From Candidatus Poseidoniaceae archaeon (GTDB lineage Archaea; Thermoplasmatota; Poseidoniia; Poseidoniales; Poseidoniaceae), in NCBI GenBank assembly GCA_013329355.1, contig DUKK01000102.1:473-22784 (forward strand): a DNA stretch of 22,312 bases, in the 5' to 3' direction. The position numbers and the translations under genes were made by a program. Shown here one piece after another: positions 8,984-16,125 of the stretch (positions are counted from its first letter, which is position 1; every line of letters starts with the position of its first letter). The notes beneath the pieces are model-generated. The model saw only the letters and a program-made list of their open reading frames with translations, did no database searches and was not told the DNA's origin.

Positions 8984-9805
8984 ATGGCGGATGAGGGAAC
9001 AATAACTCCAGAGATTCGAATTAGTGAACTTGAAGATGCACTTGCTACTGAAACCGAAAGGTTGCAGAAATTATTCGCAGCATATGAGGGCCAAGAAAAA
9101 GACCTGTTGGATGCGAGAGCAGAAATTGAGGTTTTAGAAAAAGAAATCATCGAGAGAGAAATAGAGAAAGAGGCTCAAGAGTCGCTCATTGCAGAGAAGG
9201 ACTTCCGCATCAGAGATCTCGAAATGAAGGCAACTAAGGCTGATAAGAGAGTCGAACACCTTGAGCCTGAACTTGAGAAAATGGAAGAGAAATATTCTCG
9301 TGAGAAAGACCGTCTCGGTAAGATATTCAACATTGCAACAGAACTTGATGACGATTTGAAACTTGCAGTTGCTGAGATGAAGGTAAGAGATGATTGGTAC
9401 GTTTCCCATATGACCCTGTTCGAGGATTTGAACAAGGCAATTAAGGAGCGCTATGAAATGATTGAACGAGCTGTTGAAGCGGAGCGTAAGTCTCAGCACA
9501 TGGCGAGAGCGTTCGAAGAACGCGTCGATGAAATGGTCGATGCACGGGCTGCCGAAATGACCGTTGAACAGGCTGAAGAAATCAACTCAAAACCGATGGT
9601 TTCAACAGAAGAATCCGCTGATGCAGAGCAAGTTGATGAAGCGATTGAGAAAGCCGCAGAAGAGGCTACAGAAGCAGAATCCGGTGCAGAAGAACCAGTA
9701 GTAGCGGAAGAGGTGCCGGCAGAAGAAGTGCCTGCAGAGGAAACACCAGCACCTGCTCCAGCGCCCACATGGGGCGACGATGAAGATCCCTGGGCTGACG
9801 ACTAG
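8984..9805 (+). CDS. Acidic coiled-coil protein of unknown function
   Basis: This 273-residue, highly charged soluble protein has no signal peptide or membrane segment. From about residue 8 to 150 it shows continuous heptad-like E/K/L-rich helix (for example EKEIIEREIEKEAQESLIAEKD), likely a long coiled coil. A second helix runs to about residue 200, followed by a low-complexity tail rich in Ala, Glu and Pro that includes three AEE(V/T)P repeats and ends in TWGDDEDPWADD. I do not recognise a named family. It lies 8 bases upstream of the phospholipid decarboxylase gene and is probably co-translated with it, since its stop TAG lies inside the next gene's Shine-Dalgarno site. It could be a scaffold for the membrane enzyme, or a chromosome- or cell-architecture protein; context alone does not decide. 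Confidence 0.8.
   Translation: MADEGTITPEIRISELEDALATETERLQKLFAAYEGQEKDLLDARAEIEVLEKEIIEREIEKEAQESLIAEKDFRIRDLEMKATKADKRVEHLEPELEKMEEKYSREKDRLGKIFNIATELDDDLKLAVAEMKVRDDWYVSHMTLFEDLNKAIKERYEMIERAVEAERKSQHMARAFEERVDEMVDARAAEMTVEQAEEINSKPMVSTEESADAEQVDEAIEKAAEEATEAESGAEEPVVAEEVPAEEVPAEETPAPAPAPTWGDDEDPWADD
9704..9748 (+). repeat. Three tandem 15-base units encoding AEE(V/T)P
   Basis: Units at 9704-9718, 9719-9733 and 9734-9748 encode AEEVP, AEEVP and AEETP. The codons differ at third positions (GCG/GCA, GAG/GAA, CCG/CCT/CCA), so the repeat is old, or kept at the protein level rather than freshly duplicated. Confidence 0.7.
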
Positions 9806-9813
9806 GTGATACA

Positions 9814-10659
9814 ATGGGCGGCCTTGCAAGGGGCGGCCATGCCCCAGTGCTGATTACCTTCATGATGGGTTCAAGTGCGATTATCATTGGATTGATTATT
9901 GATTCACTCAATGGTTTAATGCATCTTTTCGGAGTATTATGCTGGATGGCATCAGCCTTTTTTGTCAACTTTTGGCGGGACCCGGGCCGCAAAATACCCG
10001 CTGAAGAAGGAGTAATCGTTTCACCTGCAGACGGCCATGTAATGTTCGTTCGACGTGAACGCGCGACCGGAAGAAGACCGACTGCAGATGAGACCAAATC
10101 ATCGAACATTGAGATCGATGAACTGAGTGGACCGTGGTATCCAGAAGCTTTGGCTGAACCGCAAAGTTTTGCTACTGAACAAAGATTTGTGCCTGTAGAG
10201 ATTGGTAAAGAAGCGCCTAATGATGTGTTTAGGGTAGCGATATTTATGTCACCACTGGATGTACATGTAAATCGTTCACCTTGTGCTGCGACAATTGAGC
10301 GGATGGAATACCGCACTGGGCGTGGGCGCAGACGAGGGCCATTTTTGTCAGCAATGAAAAAAGAAAGTGAGCACAATGAACGAGTACGGACAGTATTTCA
10401 AGCAGATGATGGCTTCCGTATCGAAGTCTGTCAAATCTCTGGCGCGTTTGCTCGGACAATAGTCCCATGGACAAATATTGGTGATGAACTGCGAAGAGGT
10501 CAAAGGTATGGAATGATTAGACTAGGCTCGAGGGTTGATATCAGAGTGCCAGCTAGATTGTTTGAACCAGTTGTTGAATCTGCGGAATCTGCTAACCCTC
10601 AATTCCCCAAGGGTCAATTTGTTCAGGCGGGTTCATCAATTATATTCCGGAGTAGGTAG
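9814..10659 (+). CDS. psd: Phosphatidylserine/archaetidylserine decarboxylase proenzyme
   Basis: This 281-residue pyruvoyl enzyme would decarboxylate archaetidylserine to archaetidylethanolamine at the membrane. Two hydrophobic helices (about 12-32 and 33-54) anchor the N-terminus. SPADG and FMSPLDVHVNRSP are the family's conserved blocks, containing the Asp and His used in self-processing. The cleavage site is L-G-S (Gly238-Ser239) within MIRLGSRVD; the chain is expected to split between Gly and Ser, turning the serine into the pyruvoyl group. Between SPADG and the MSPLD block is an insert of about 45 residues (roughly 75-125), which makes the protein longer than most short archaeal forms. 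An AGGTGAT site (9804-9810) precedes the ATG by three bases. The RaSEA-like gene follows after 9 bases. Its lipid substrate is inferred from the archaeal setting. Confidence 0.9.
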   Translation: MGGLARGGHAPVLITFMMGSSAIIIGLIIDSLNGLMHLFGVLCWMASAFFVNFWRDPGRKIPAEEGVIVSPADGHVMFVRRERATGRRPTADETKSSNIEIDELSGPWYPEALAEPQSFATEQRFVPVEIGKEAPNDVFRVAIFMSPLDVHVNRSPCAATIERMEYRTGRGRRRGPFLSAMKKESEHNERVRTVFQADDGFRIEVCQISGAFARTIVPWTNIGDELRRGQRYGMIRLGSRVDIRVPARLFEPVVESAESANPQFPKGQFVQAGSSIIFRSR

Positions 10660-10668
10660 GCGATTATT

Positions 10669-11835
10669 ATGGACAGGAAGGTTTCGCTAACTTTGGTCGG
10701 TAATAATCCTAAACCAGTCAAAATTCATCATTTAGTGAAAGCTCCAGCAAACACTCCATGGGCAAAAGAAAAGCAGCAATCTTGGGATGCCAATAAACCT
10801 GCAACAGTTTACGTTACGCCTGAAACACTTCCAGACGGAACACCTTGTAGTGCAGTCACCGTTATCCTACGGACTAAAGGGTGCCACTGGTGGTGGTCAA
10901 GCGGTTGTACGTTCTGTGGTTATTTCAATGACACACGAGACGATGTAACCAATGAAAATCTTCATTCGCAATGGGAATTAGCGAAACAGCAGCATGATAA
11001 TTTTGCTGACCAAGCGATGGTCAAAATCTATACCTCTGGTTCACTGTTGGAGGATCGTGAAATTCCCATTCAATTTCAAGAAACAGTGTTAAGAGATTGT
11101 CATGAGATGGGCAAAGAATTGATTGTTGAGAGTCGCTGTGAGCAGTTGACTGAGGATAAATTGTCATGGGCAACTTCAATCAATCCCTCTTTTACCGTCG
11201 CAATCGGTTTAGAAGCTTATGACGATGAAGTTCTGCGCTTCCATGTCAACAAGGGTTTTACTACAAAATCATGGGATCGAGCGGTGGAAAACCTACGGAA
11301 ATTCAATTTGCGAATTAAAACTTATCTTATGTTCAAACCACCATTTATGTCTGAAAGGGATGCTCTAGATCACGGAGTTAGGTGGATCAAAGATGTTGCA
11401 GAGCGCAGTGATGAGATTTCCGTCAATCCAATGAACATCCAGAGGGGCACAGTAATCGATAGGTTACATAGGCACAATGAGTATCGTCCACCATGGCTAT
11501 GGTCGCTTGTTGAGATGATTAAACAGGCACATCCAAATATCTATCCTGATGGCGGAGTGAATGGTTCCCCAGACCAGGTATGTCGTTTGATTGTTCATCC
11601 AACCGCTGGTGGTAAGATTCGGGGTGCACATAATTGTGGTACTTGTGACAAATTCGTAGTAGCAGCCATTGAGCGGTATGCCGTTAGTGGAGATCTAAGA
11701 GAATTCGACGGGCTGTCATGCGAATGCCAGTCAGTATGGCGCGAGGAGTTGGCCCTTGAATCTGCGCTTCCATTGCCGCTAGGTATTTCACAACCTAGAC
11801 GCGGTAATCGTATTGACAATCTTCGCTCTCTATAA
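10669..11835 (+). CDS. raSEA: Archaeosine-biosynthesis radical SAM protein (RaSEA-like, TIGR01210 type)
   Basis: This 388-residue radical SAM enzyme probably works with ArcS to turn preQ0-modified G15 of tRNA into archaeosine. The 4Fe-4S/SAM site is C72-x7-C80-x2-C83 (GCHWWWSSGCTFCGY), with wider spacing than the classical C-x3-C-x2-C but of the type found in this family. Other recognisable blocks are KIYTSGSLLED, ELIVESRCEQL, GLEAYDDEVL and MFKPPFMSE. A second cysteine set in the C-terminal third (HNCGTC, then SCEC) may bind another cluster or zinc. It is the last gene of a compact plus-strand group, starting 9 bases after the decarboxylase with a weak AGGCGAT site. ArcS is not in the window. 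The family is recognised by motif; the exact reaction is inferred. Confidence 0.82.
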   Translation: MDRKVSLTLVGNNPKPVKIHHLVKAPANTPWAKEKQQSWDANKPATVYVTPETLPDGTPCSAVTVILRTKGCHWWWSSGCTFCGYFNDTRDDVTNENLHSQWELAKQQHDNFADQAMVKIYTSGSLLEDREIPIQFQETVLRDCHEMGKELIVESRCEQLTEDKLSWATSINPSFTVAIGLEAYDDEVLRFHVNKGFTTKSWDRAVENLRKFNLRIKTYLMFKPPFMSERDALDHGVRWIKDVAERSDEISVNPMNIQRGTVIDRLHRHNEYRPPWLWSLVEMIKQAHPNIYPDGGVNGSPDQVCRLIVHPTAGGKIRGAHNCGTCDKFVVAAIERYAVSGDLREFDGLSCECQSVWREELALESALPLPLGISQPRRGNRIDNLRSL

Positions 11836-11863
11836 CCAGATTTCATATTCTACACTACTGAAT

Positions 11864-11870
11864 GTTTATC
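11864..11870 (+). promoter_or_regulatory. Possible TATA box for the membrane-protein operon
   Basis: GTTTATC in the gap after the radical SAM gene is a modest TATA-like match. Its centre lies about 26 bases before 11893, where the leader hairpin begins, so a transcript made from it would start at or near the hairpin. Confidence 0.3.
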
Positions 11871-11892
11871 ATCACTCCTCTTGTGGGTTGGA

Positions 11893-11911
11893 TTGACCCC
11901 TACGGGGTCAA
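11893..11911 (+). promoter_or_regulatory. Perfect 8-bp inverted repeat in the leader of the membrane-protein operon
   Basis: TTGACCCC and GGGGTCAA flank a three-base loop (TAC). The hairpin is followed after two bases by the GGGTGA Shine-Dalgarno site (11914-11919) and the ATG at 11926. It could be an RNA hairpin that tunes initiation or transcript stability, a DNA operator for a dimeric regulator, or part of a terminator for the upstream operon. It has no following T-run, which argues against the last option. Confidence 0.6.
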
Positions 11912-11925
11912 ACGGGTGAAACATA

Positions 11926-12195
11926 ATGAACAATACAATACTGCCTGATGTAACAGTTGGCTCGGGACAACCGTCGATGGGAAGAGTAGCACTTACCCTG
12001 ATGTTCGTTGGGATGTTCGGCCTCTTCGCTTTATTTGCAAATGTTTTCGGCTGGGACTCAATGCCAATCCTTGGCGATATAGTCCCTCTTATTGGCAACC
12101 TCGGCGGTAGCGGAATTTGGTATTATTTGATAGGACTATTGATCGGTATTGGCATTATTGTAGCGACGCTAATCGGCGAGGTCGTCGTCGAATAG
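11926..12195 (+). CDS. Small two-helix membrane protein
   Basis: This 89-residue protein has a polar N-terminus, a hydrophobic helix at about 20-42 (ALTLMFVGMFGLFALFANVFG), a Gly/Pro-rich loop (MPILGDIVPLIGNLGGSG) and a second helix at about 65-85 (YYLIGLLIGIGIIVATLIG). I recognise no family. A GGGTGA site six bases before the ATG supports the start. The next gene's ATG comes 13 bases after the stop, with a near-identical initiation region (ACGGGTGAAA). This suggests that the two proteins are made together and may form one membrane complex; small accessory subunits are common beside oxidase-type subunits, but that link is inference. Confidence 0.75.
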   Translation: MNNTILPDVTVGSGQPSMGRVALTLMFVGMFGLFALFANVFGWDSMPILGDIVPLIGNLGGSGIWYYLIGLLIGIGIIVATLIGEVVVE

Positions 12196-12197
12196 AC

Positions 12198-12203
12198 GGG
12201 TGA
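12198..12203 (+). promoter_or_regulatory. Shine-Dalgarno site deciding the start of the polytopic membrane protein
   Basis: GGGTGA lies five bases before the ATG at 12209 and mirrors the site before the 89-residue gene (11914-11919). It overlaps the possible GTG start at 12200, which makes that earlier start unlikely. Confidence 0.6.
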
Positions 12204-12208
12204 AATAT

Positions 12209-14407
12209 ATGGAACCGGTAATTATTGCCTCTGGTATCTTACTAGCCATTTTGGTCACTGTTTCGTATTATGTGACCAACGGCATTGGTAGTATGGGCGC
12301 ACCCATGCGCCAATTCGCGCTATTTCTGATGAACAAAGCTCCAGTCGGGTTAGTAGACCTATTCAAAGACGAACCAGGAAGTGGTAGCCGCACCTGGATG
12401 AAATATGGCACTGGCTGGTTTTTGTTGGCGGTGATATGCGGATTCATTGGTATATGGCACAAATATGATCCGACTGCACTGGATTCCCTTGCTAGTATTG
12501 GTTGGTCATATGATGATGGTTCTGCATTGGCAGATTTCACTAGTTCAGTAATGGGTATTGCGTTCACATATTTGCTGGTCGGGGGTTGTTTGGTTGCGGT
12601 CTCCAGAACCGGTGAAAACCGTTTAGCAAGTGAGGCGAATGCTTCGATGGTTGCGGTGCTATACACTGCGTCAATGACACTTAGCCTAATTCTAATACCA
12701 ATAGTCTTCAGGTTCCTCGATCTATCTGACGAACAAAGTATCAGGGACTTGATAACGCTAATGACCACATATGTAGTCTCAAGTTTGTTATTCATTGCTC
12801 TATTAATGAATGTCCTAGCAACCTACTCAGTCAGGGGAGAAGGAACCTCGTCTGTCACAGCATGGTTCCTGATAATGGCAATTATTGCTCGACTGGTTGC
12901 CTCTCTGTACTATGTATTGGGAGAACTTACCGACAACACGCAGATGGTTTGGCTGTCCGAACGAGTCTTGGACGGTTGGGTCCCATTAGCACTTATGTTT
13001 GCACTCGCCTATCACGTTATTCCTCATGCTGCGAAAGCTCCAGTATGGTCTGCCTCTCTACTCAACGCTAACATGATTCTGCTATTTGTAACGGTGCCAC
13101 CGTTCTTCATGACGGAAGCAAATGCTGGCGAGCTATTGCAAAATGTGGGTGCTCTGTTACTAACATTCTCGATGTTACCATTATTCGCCGGTTCGATTAA
13201 TCTGTTAGTAACAGCATCAGCCAACTCTGGTAACGTATTGAAAAATCCAGGTTCTCTTGCGGCAACTTTAGCCATGTTCCTATTACCAATTTTCGCTGTT
13301 GGTGGCTACTTTACCGGTATGGATACACTTACAGGAACCGATAAGATGTTGACTATGTCAACTACCATTGATGATGGATTCATGTTTACAGTTGGTGGCT
13401 TGATGATGCTATCAGCGATATTCTCCTCATATCCACTCGCTGCTGGCAAGCAACTTGCTGATGCATCAAGAGGCAGTATGGCAGCTTGGTTCATGATGTT
13501 TGGTGGATTGGCTGCAACCATCACTATGTTGATTGGTGATTTTACCCAAAAGGCAGTGCTTGATTCAGGTGTCGAGGATGCAGTAGCTTCCACCTCAGGG
13601 TTTTACCTTACCGCTGCAGCAATGTTCTACCTCGTAACCATTGCGGTTGTATTAGCGGCTCTTGTGCTAATAAGAACAGGGACCTCTACACAGAAGTTGA
13701 AGGAAGTTGCTTCAGCCGAATCCGATGTTGAAACCTACACCCTTGTCGGAGGTACAACTACGACCATACAGCAACTAATCGGTAGAGGTGTTGGCATTAA
13801 TACAACCCTTGTTGTTGGCGACTCTGTCGATGATGAAGGAGGTTCAACGGTAATTGCTGTATCGGCCTCCTTATACAACGATGAGATAACAGAATTCCCC
13901 GAAGAAGAAGGGCAAGCAGTCGAAGAAGCAGATCAACCAGACCCCGATAAGCAGCTAGCGATGCTGGTAGATTACCTAAAGAAAACCGATCAATCCGTAT
14001 TCGAATTTTTCAAATCAATCGATCTTGATGACTCGGGAAGCATCGATGGCTTTGAGTTCCAACAAGCACTGATTAGTAGCGATGTTGGAGAATATCCCCC
14101 ATGGGAGTTGGAAGGGTTGCTGTTAGCGATAGATCTGGACAGCGATGGCAAAATCAACCTTCCAGAATTAGATATTGCACTTGCGCAGATTGCTGCTAAA
14201 TACGCTTCCACAGAACAAGAAAAGCCTCCAGAGGAAACACCGTCTAATGAAGTTGATGGGGGCACAGAAGATGTAGCAGCGATCACTTACACCAAAGCCA
14301 CGCTAGCGAAATTAAAGAAAGCCGAACTAATTGAAATTGCCAAAACCCTCGGAGTATCTACATCTGGGACTAAGAGTGACTTAACCTCCGCAATCCTCAG
14401 TGCTTGA
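12209..14407 (+). CDS. Polytopic membrane protein resembling heme-copper oxidase subunit I without metal ligands, with EF-hand pair and SAP-like tail
   Basis: A 732-residue protein. Roughly residues 1-490 hold about twelve hydrophobic helices. From memory, several blocks line up with cbb3-type CcoN: the VGGC segment, a W-rich helix followed by YHVIP...APVWS (268-281; CcoN has YYFVP...RPVYS), PLFAGSINLL (CcoN has PSWGGMINGL) and the TIDDG block. The CuB/heme histidine positions look replaced: CcoN PHH corresponds to P298-F299-F300, GHVH to G390-F391-M392-F393, and the YGHN histidine falls at residues 250-252 (SER). It therefore should not reduce oxygen. After an acidic linker come two complete EF-hand loops (605-616 DLDDSGSIDGFE; 642-653 DLDSDGKINLPE), spaced as in a calcium-binding pair, and a SAP-like helix-turn-helix (about 694-732). 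The soluble domains follow the last helix. Both neighbours are close: the 89-residue gene before it and ychF 13 bases after. The EF-hands are certain, the SAP likely, and the oxidase kinship an inference. Confidence 0.7.
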   Translation: MEPVIIASGILLAILVTVSYYVTNGIGSMGAPMRQFALFLMNKAPVGLVDLFKDEPGSGSRTWMKYGTGWFLLAVICGFIGIWHKYDPTALDSLASIGWSYDDGSALADFTSSVMGIAFTYLLVGGCLVAVSRTGENRLASEANASMVAVLYTASMTLSLILIPIVFRFLDLSDEQSIRDLITLMTTYVVSSLLFIALLMNVLATYSVRGEGTSSVTAWFLIMAIIARLVASLYYVLGELTDNTQMVWLSERVLDGWVPLALMFALAYHVIPHAAKAPVWSASLLNANMILLFVTVPPFFMTEANAGELLQNVGALLLTFSMLPLFAGSINLLVTASANSGNVLKNPGSLAATLAMFLLPIFAVGGYFTGMDTLTGTDKMLTMSTTIDDGFMFTVGGLMMLSAIFSSYPLAAGKQLADASRGSMAAWFMMFGGLAATITMLIGDFTQKAVLDSGVEDAVASTSGFYLTAAAMFYLVTIAVVLAALVLIRTGTSTQKLKEVASAESDVETYTLVGGTTTTIQQLIGRGVGINTTLVVGDSVDDEGGSTVIAVSASLYNDEITEFPEEEGQAVEEADQPDPDKQLAMLVDYLKKTDQSVFEFFKSIDLDDSGSIDGFEFQQALISSDVGEYPPWELEGLLLAIDLDSDGKINLPELDIALAQIAAKYASTEQEKPPEETPSNEVDGGTEDVAAITYTKATLAKLKKAELIEIAKTLGVSTSGTKSDLTSAILSA

Positions 14408-14420
14408 CAGGCGATGGCGT

Positions 14421-15701
14421 ATGAAAATTGGTCTAGTCGGTAAACCTAATGTCGGTAAATCAACGTTTTTTGCCTCGGCAACCTTAGCGAAGGTCGACAT
14501 TGCGAATTATCCATTTTGTACTATCGAACCGAACGTTGGTGTGGCGTTTATCGCTGCAAGACTAGATTGTCCTTGTAAAGAATTGCGACAAAAATTACAG
14601 AAGGACGGGAGGTTAGGACCGATAGACCAAAATGATCCACGTAAAGGTAGTATTTGCCAGCCAAGAACCGGTAGTTGCACCGCATTTAAACGGCTAGTGC
14701 CATGCTACCTAGTTGATGTTGCGGGATTAGTTCCTGGTGCTAGTGAAGGAAAGGGTAGAGGAAATGCCTTCCTTGCTGATTTATCAAATTGTGATGCACT
14801 TATCCAGGTAGTAGATGCAGCAGCAACGACTGATATTGAAGGCAACCCCTCCTCTCCAGCAACCGATGTTAACGCTGCGGCTCAGTCAATCCAGCAAGAA
14901 ATAGACTTCCTCAGCCTGGAGCTTGATAATTGGATATTTGGATTATTGGAAGACAGTTGGTCACGTGGTGTGAGAAGAGTTCAGTCAGAAGGTGAAAAAG
15001 GCATATTGAACTTTTTACATGACAAATTATCAGGTTTGGGCTCGTCCTTAACATTGGTAACCAGAGGATATGAACAATTCAAACATCAGTATGATGATTC
15101 AACCCCTCCATGGGATTGGAGTCGAGAAATTTTGCAATTATTAGCTCAGCATCTTCGCCGTGAATTATTCCCCATCCATATAGCAGCCAACAAAGCAGAC
15201 CTTGCTATCGATGGTGTGCTGAATTTAGTGAATGCTAACGGGATAGTAGTTGCCTGCATGGCAGATATGGAGTTAGGCCTACGGAGAGCGTCGGCAGCGG
15301 GTATGATAGATTATCAAATCGGCTCAAATGAGTTTGTTATTGCAGATGATAGTAATCTATCCGCTAAACAGTTAGGTGCGTTAAACAAAATGCAGGCGAA
15401 ATTGACCGCAGTGGGGTCGACGGGAGTCGCCAAAGTTATTGATGAAGTCCTGTTTGAAGAACTTAATCACATAGTAGTCTATCCTGTTCAAGACGAGGGG
15501 CAATGGACTGATGGTGATGGCAAGATACTCCCGGATGCTTTCGTGGTGCCTCAGGGTATTACTGCTAAACCACTGGCTTACAAGGTTCATAGTGACCTTG
15601 GAGATGGATTCATCAAAGGTGTCGACGGTAGAACAAGACGAGCAGTCGGTGCGGACTATGAATTAATGAACGGAGACGTCTTGAAAATTCACTCAAGATA
15701 A
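14421..15701 (+). CDS. ychF: YchF/OLA1-type translation-associated P-loop NTPase with TGS domain
   Basis: A 426-residue Obg-family NTPase. Motifs: G1 GKPNVGKS (7-14), G3 DVAGLVPGASEGKGRGNAF (from D99), and NKAD (257-260) at the G4 position. The C-terminal TGS domain (about 345-426) contains YPVQDEG...LPDAFVVPQGITAKPLAYKVH and ends in DVLKIHSR. Four cysteines (C50, C52, C79, C86) sit between G1 and G3 in the insert typical of archaeal YchF (CPCKEL...C...GSC) and could bind zinc. It probably acts on ribosomes or translation-linked stress control. I chose the ATG at 14421 because MKIGLVGKPNVGKS is the standard family N-terminus; the GTG at 14400 would add seven residues and overlap the upstream stop. 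It abuts the convergent zinc-ribbon gene with no spacer: its TAA ends at 15701. Confidence 0.93.
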   Translation: MKIGLVGKPNVGKSTFFASATLAKVDIANYPFCTIEPNVGVAFIAARLDCPCKELRQKLQKDGRLGPIDQNDPRKGSICQPRTGSCTAFKRLVPCYLVDVAGLVPGASEGKGRGNAFLADLSNCDALIQVVDAAATTDIEGNPSSPATDVNAAAQSIQQEIDFLSLELDNWIFGLLEDSWSRGVRRVQSEGEKGILNFLHDKLSGLGSSLTLVTRGYEQFKHQYDDSTPPWDWSREILQLLAQHLRRELFPIHIAANKADLAIDGVLNLVNANGIVVACMADMELGLRRASAAGMIDYQIGSNEFVIADDSNLSAKQLGALNKMQAKLTAVGSTGVAKVIDEVLFEELNHIVVYPVQDEGQWTDGDGKILPDAFVVPQGITAKPLAYKVHSDLGDGFIKGVDGRTRRAVGADYELMNGDVLKIHSR

Positions 15702-16088
15702 TTAATGCCCTTTTGGTCGCTCATATTCAGGTGTCAGCCTAGCCATATTACCAGCAAAGTGTGCGCTTCTAAGGAAGAACCATGCTGGGGCGAATAGTGT
15801 TAGCCCGATTAAAACGAGTAGAAAGTATAGCCCCCATGGGTCGACAGAACTGATATACATGCCCCAAAGTGTCCATAACACTGGAATGTAGAGAAACATA
15901 CTGTATCTTCTGGCCACTAATGATAGTCTTGCATTACGCAATTTTTCGCTGTATAGATTTTGAACTTCTTCCTCTGTGGCAATTTTCATTTCTACAGCGC
16001 AACGGATGCAAACTTGGGCGCGCGGTCCGTTGCCATGAATAAATTGGTCACGAGTAAAAGTCCCCAGACAATACCTACAAGTCGGCAT
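15702..16088 (-). CDS. Small zinc-ribbon membrane protein
   Basis: This 128-residue protein starts with a C4-x2-C7...C27-x2-C30 zinc-ribbon-like module, followed by a charged helix (IATEEEVQNLYSEKLRNARLSLVARR) and two hydrophobic helices (about 64-82 and 86-105: MFLYIPVLWTLWGMY; GLYFLLVLIGLTLFAPAWFFL). I do not recognise a named family. An in-frame ATG at 16133 overlaps the stop of the pabB-pabA gene (ATGCTTGA) and would add 15 residues; the ATG at 16088 puts the zinc ribbon at the very N-terminus and has a purine-rich AGGGGAG before it. It is the last gene of the minus-strand run. Its stop directly touches the YchF stop. Confidence 0.7.
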   Translation of the reverse strand: MPTCRYCLGTFTRDQFIHGNGPRAQVCIRCAVEMKIATEEEVQNLYSEKLRNARLSLVARRYSMFLYIPVLWTLWGMYISSVDPWGLYFLLVLIGLTLFAPAWFFLRSAHFAGNMARLTPEYERPKGH

Positions 16089-16125
16089 TAACTCCCCTCG
16101 TGTGGTCCTAGATTGTCTTGATTCT

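Noticed and set aside
9666..10376. A 236-residue minus-strand open frame
   Set aside because: It is antisense to the repetitive tail of the coiled-coil gene and to the decarboxylase; its composition (runs of Leu/Pro/Ser) mirrors the repeat and shows no domain.
11836..11925. tRNA or small RNA gene in the gap after the radical SAM gene
   Set aside because: No cloverleaf or T-loop sequence; the only structure is the short 8-bp hairpin.
12268..12795. A 175-residue minus-strand open frame
   Set aside because: It is antisense to the membrane-protein gene; no recognisable domain and no start signal.
12209..14407. Annotation as an active cytochrome c oxidase subunit I
   Set aside because: None of the expected heme or copper histidines is found at the aligned positions; calling it an oxidase would mislead.
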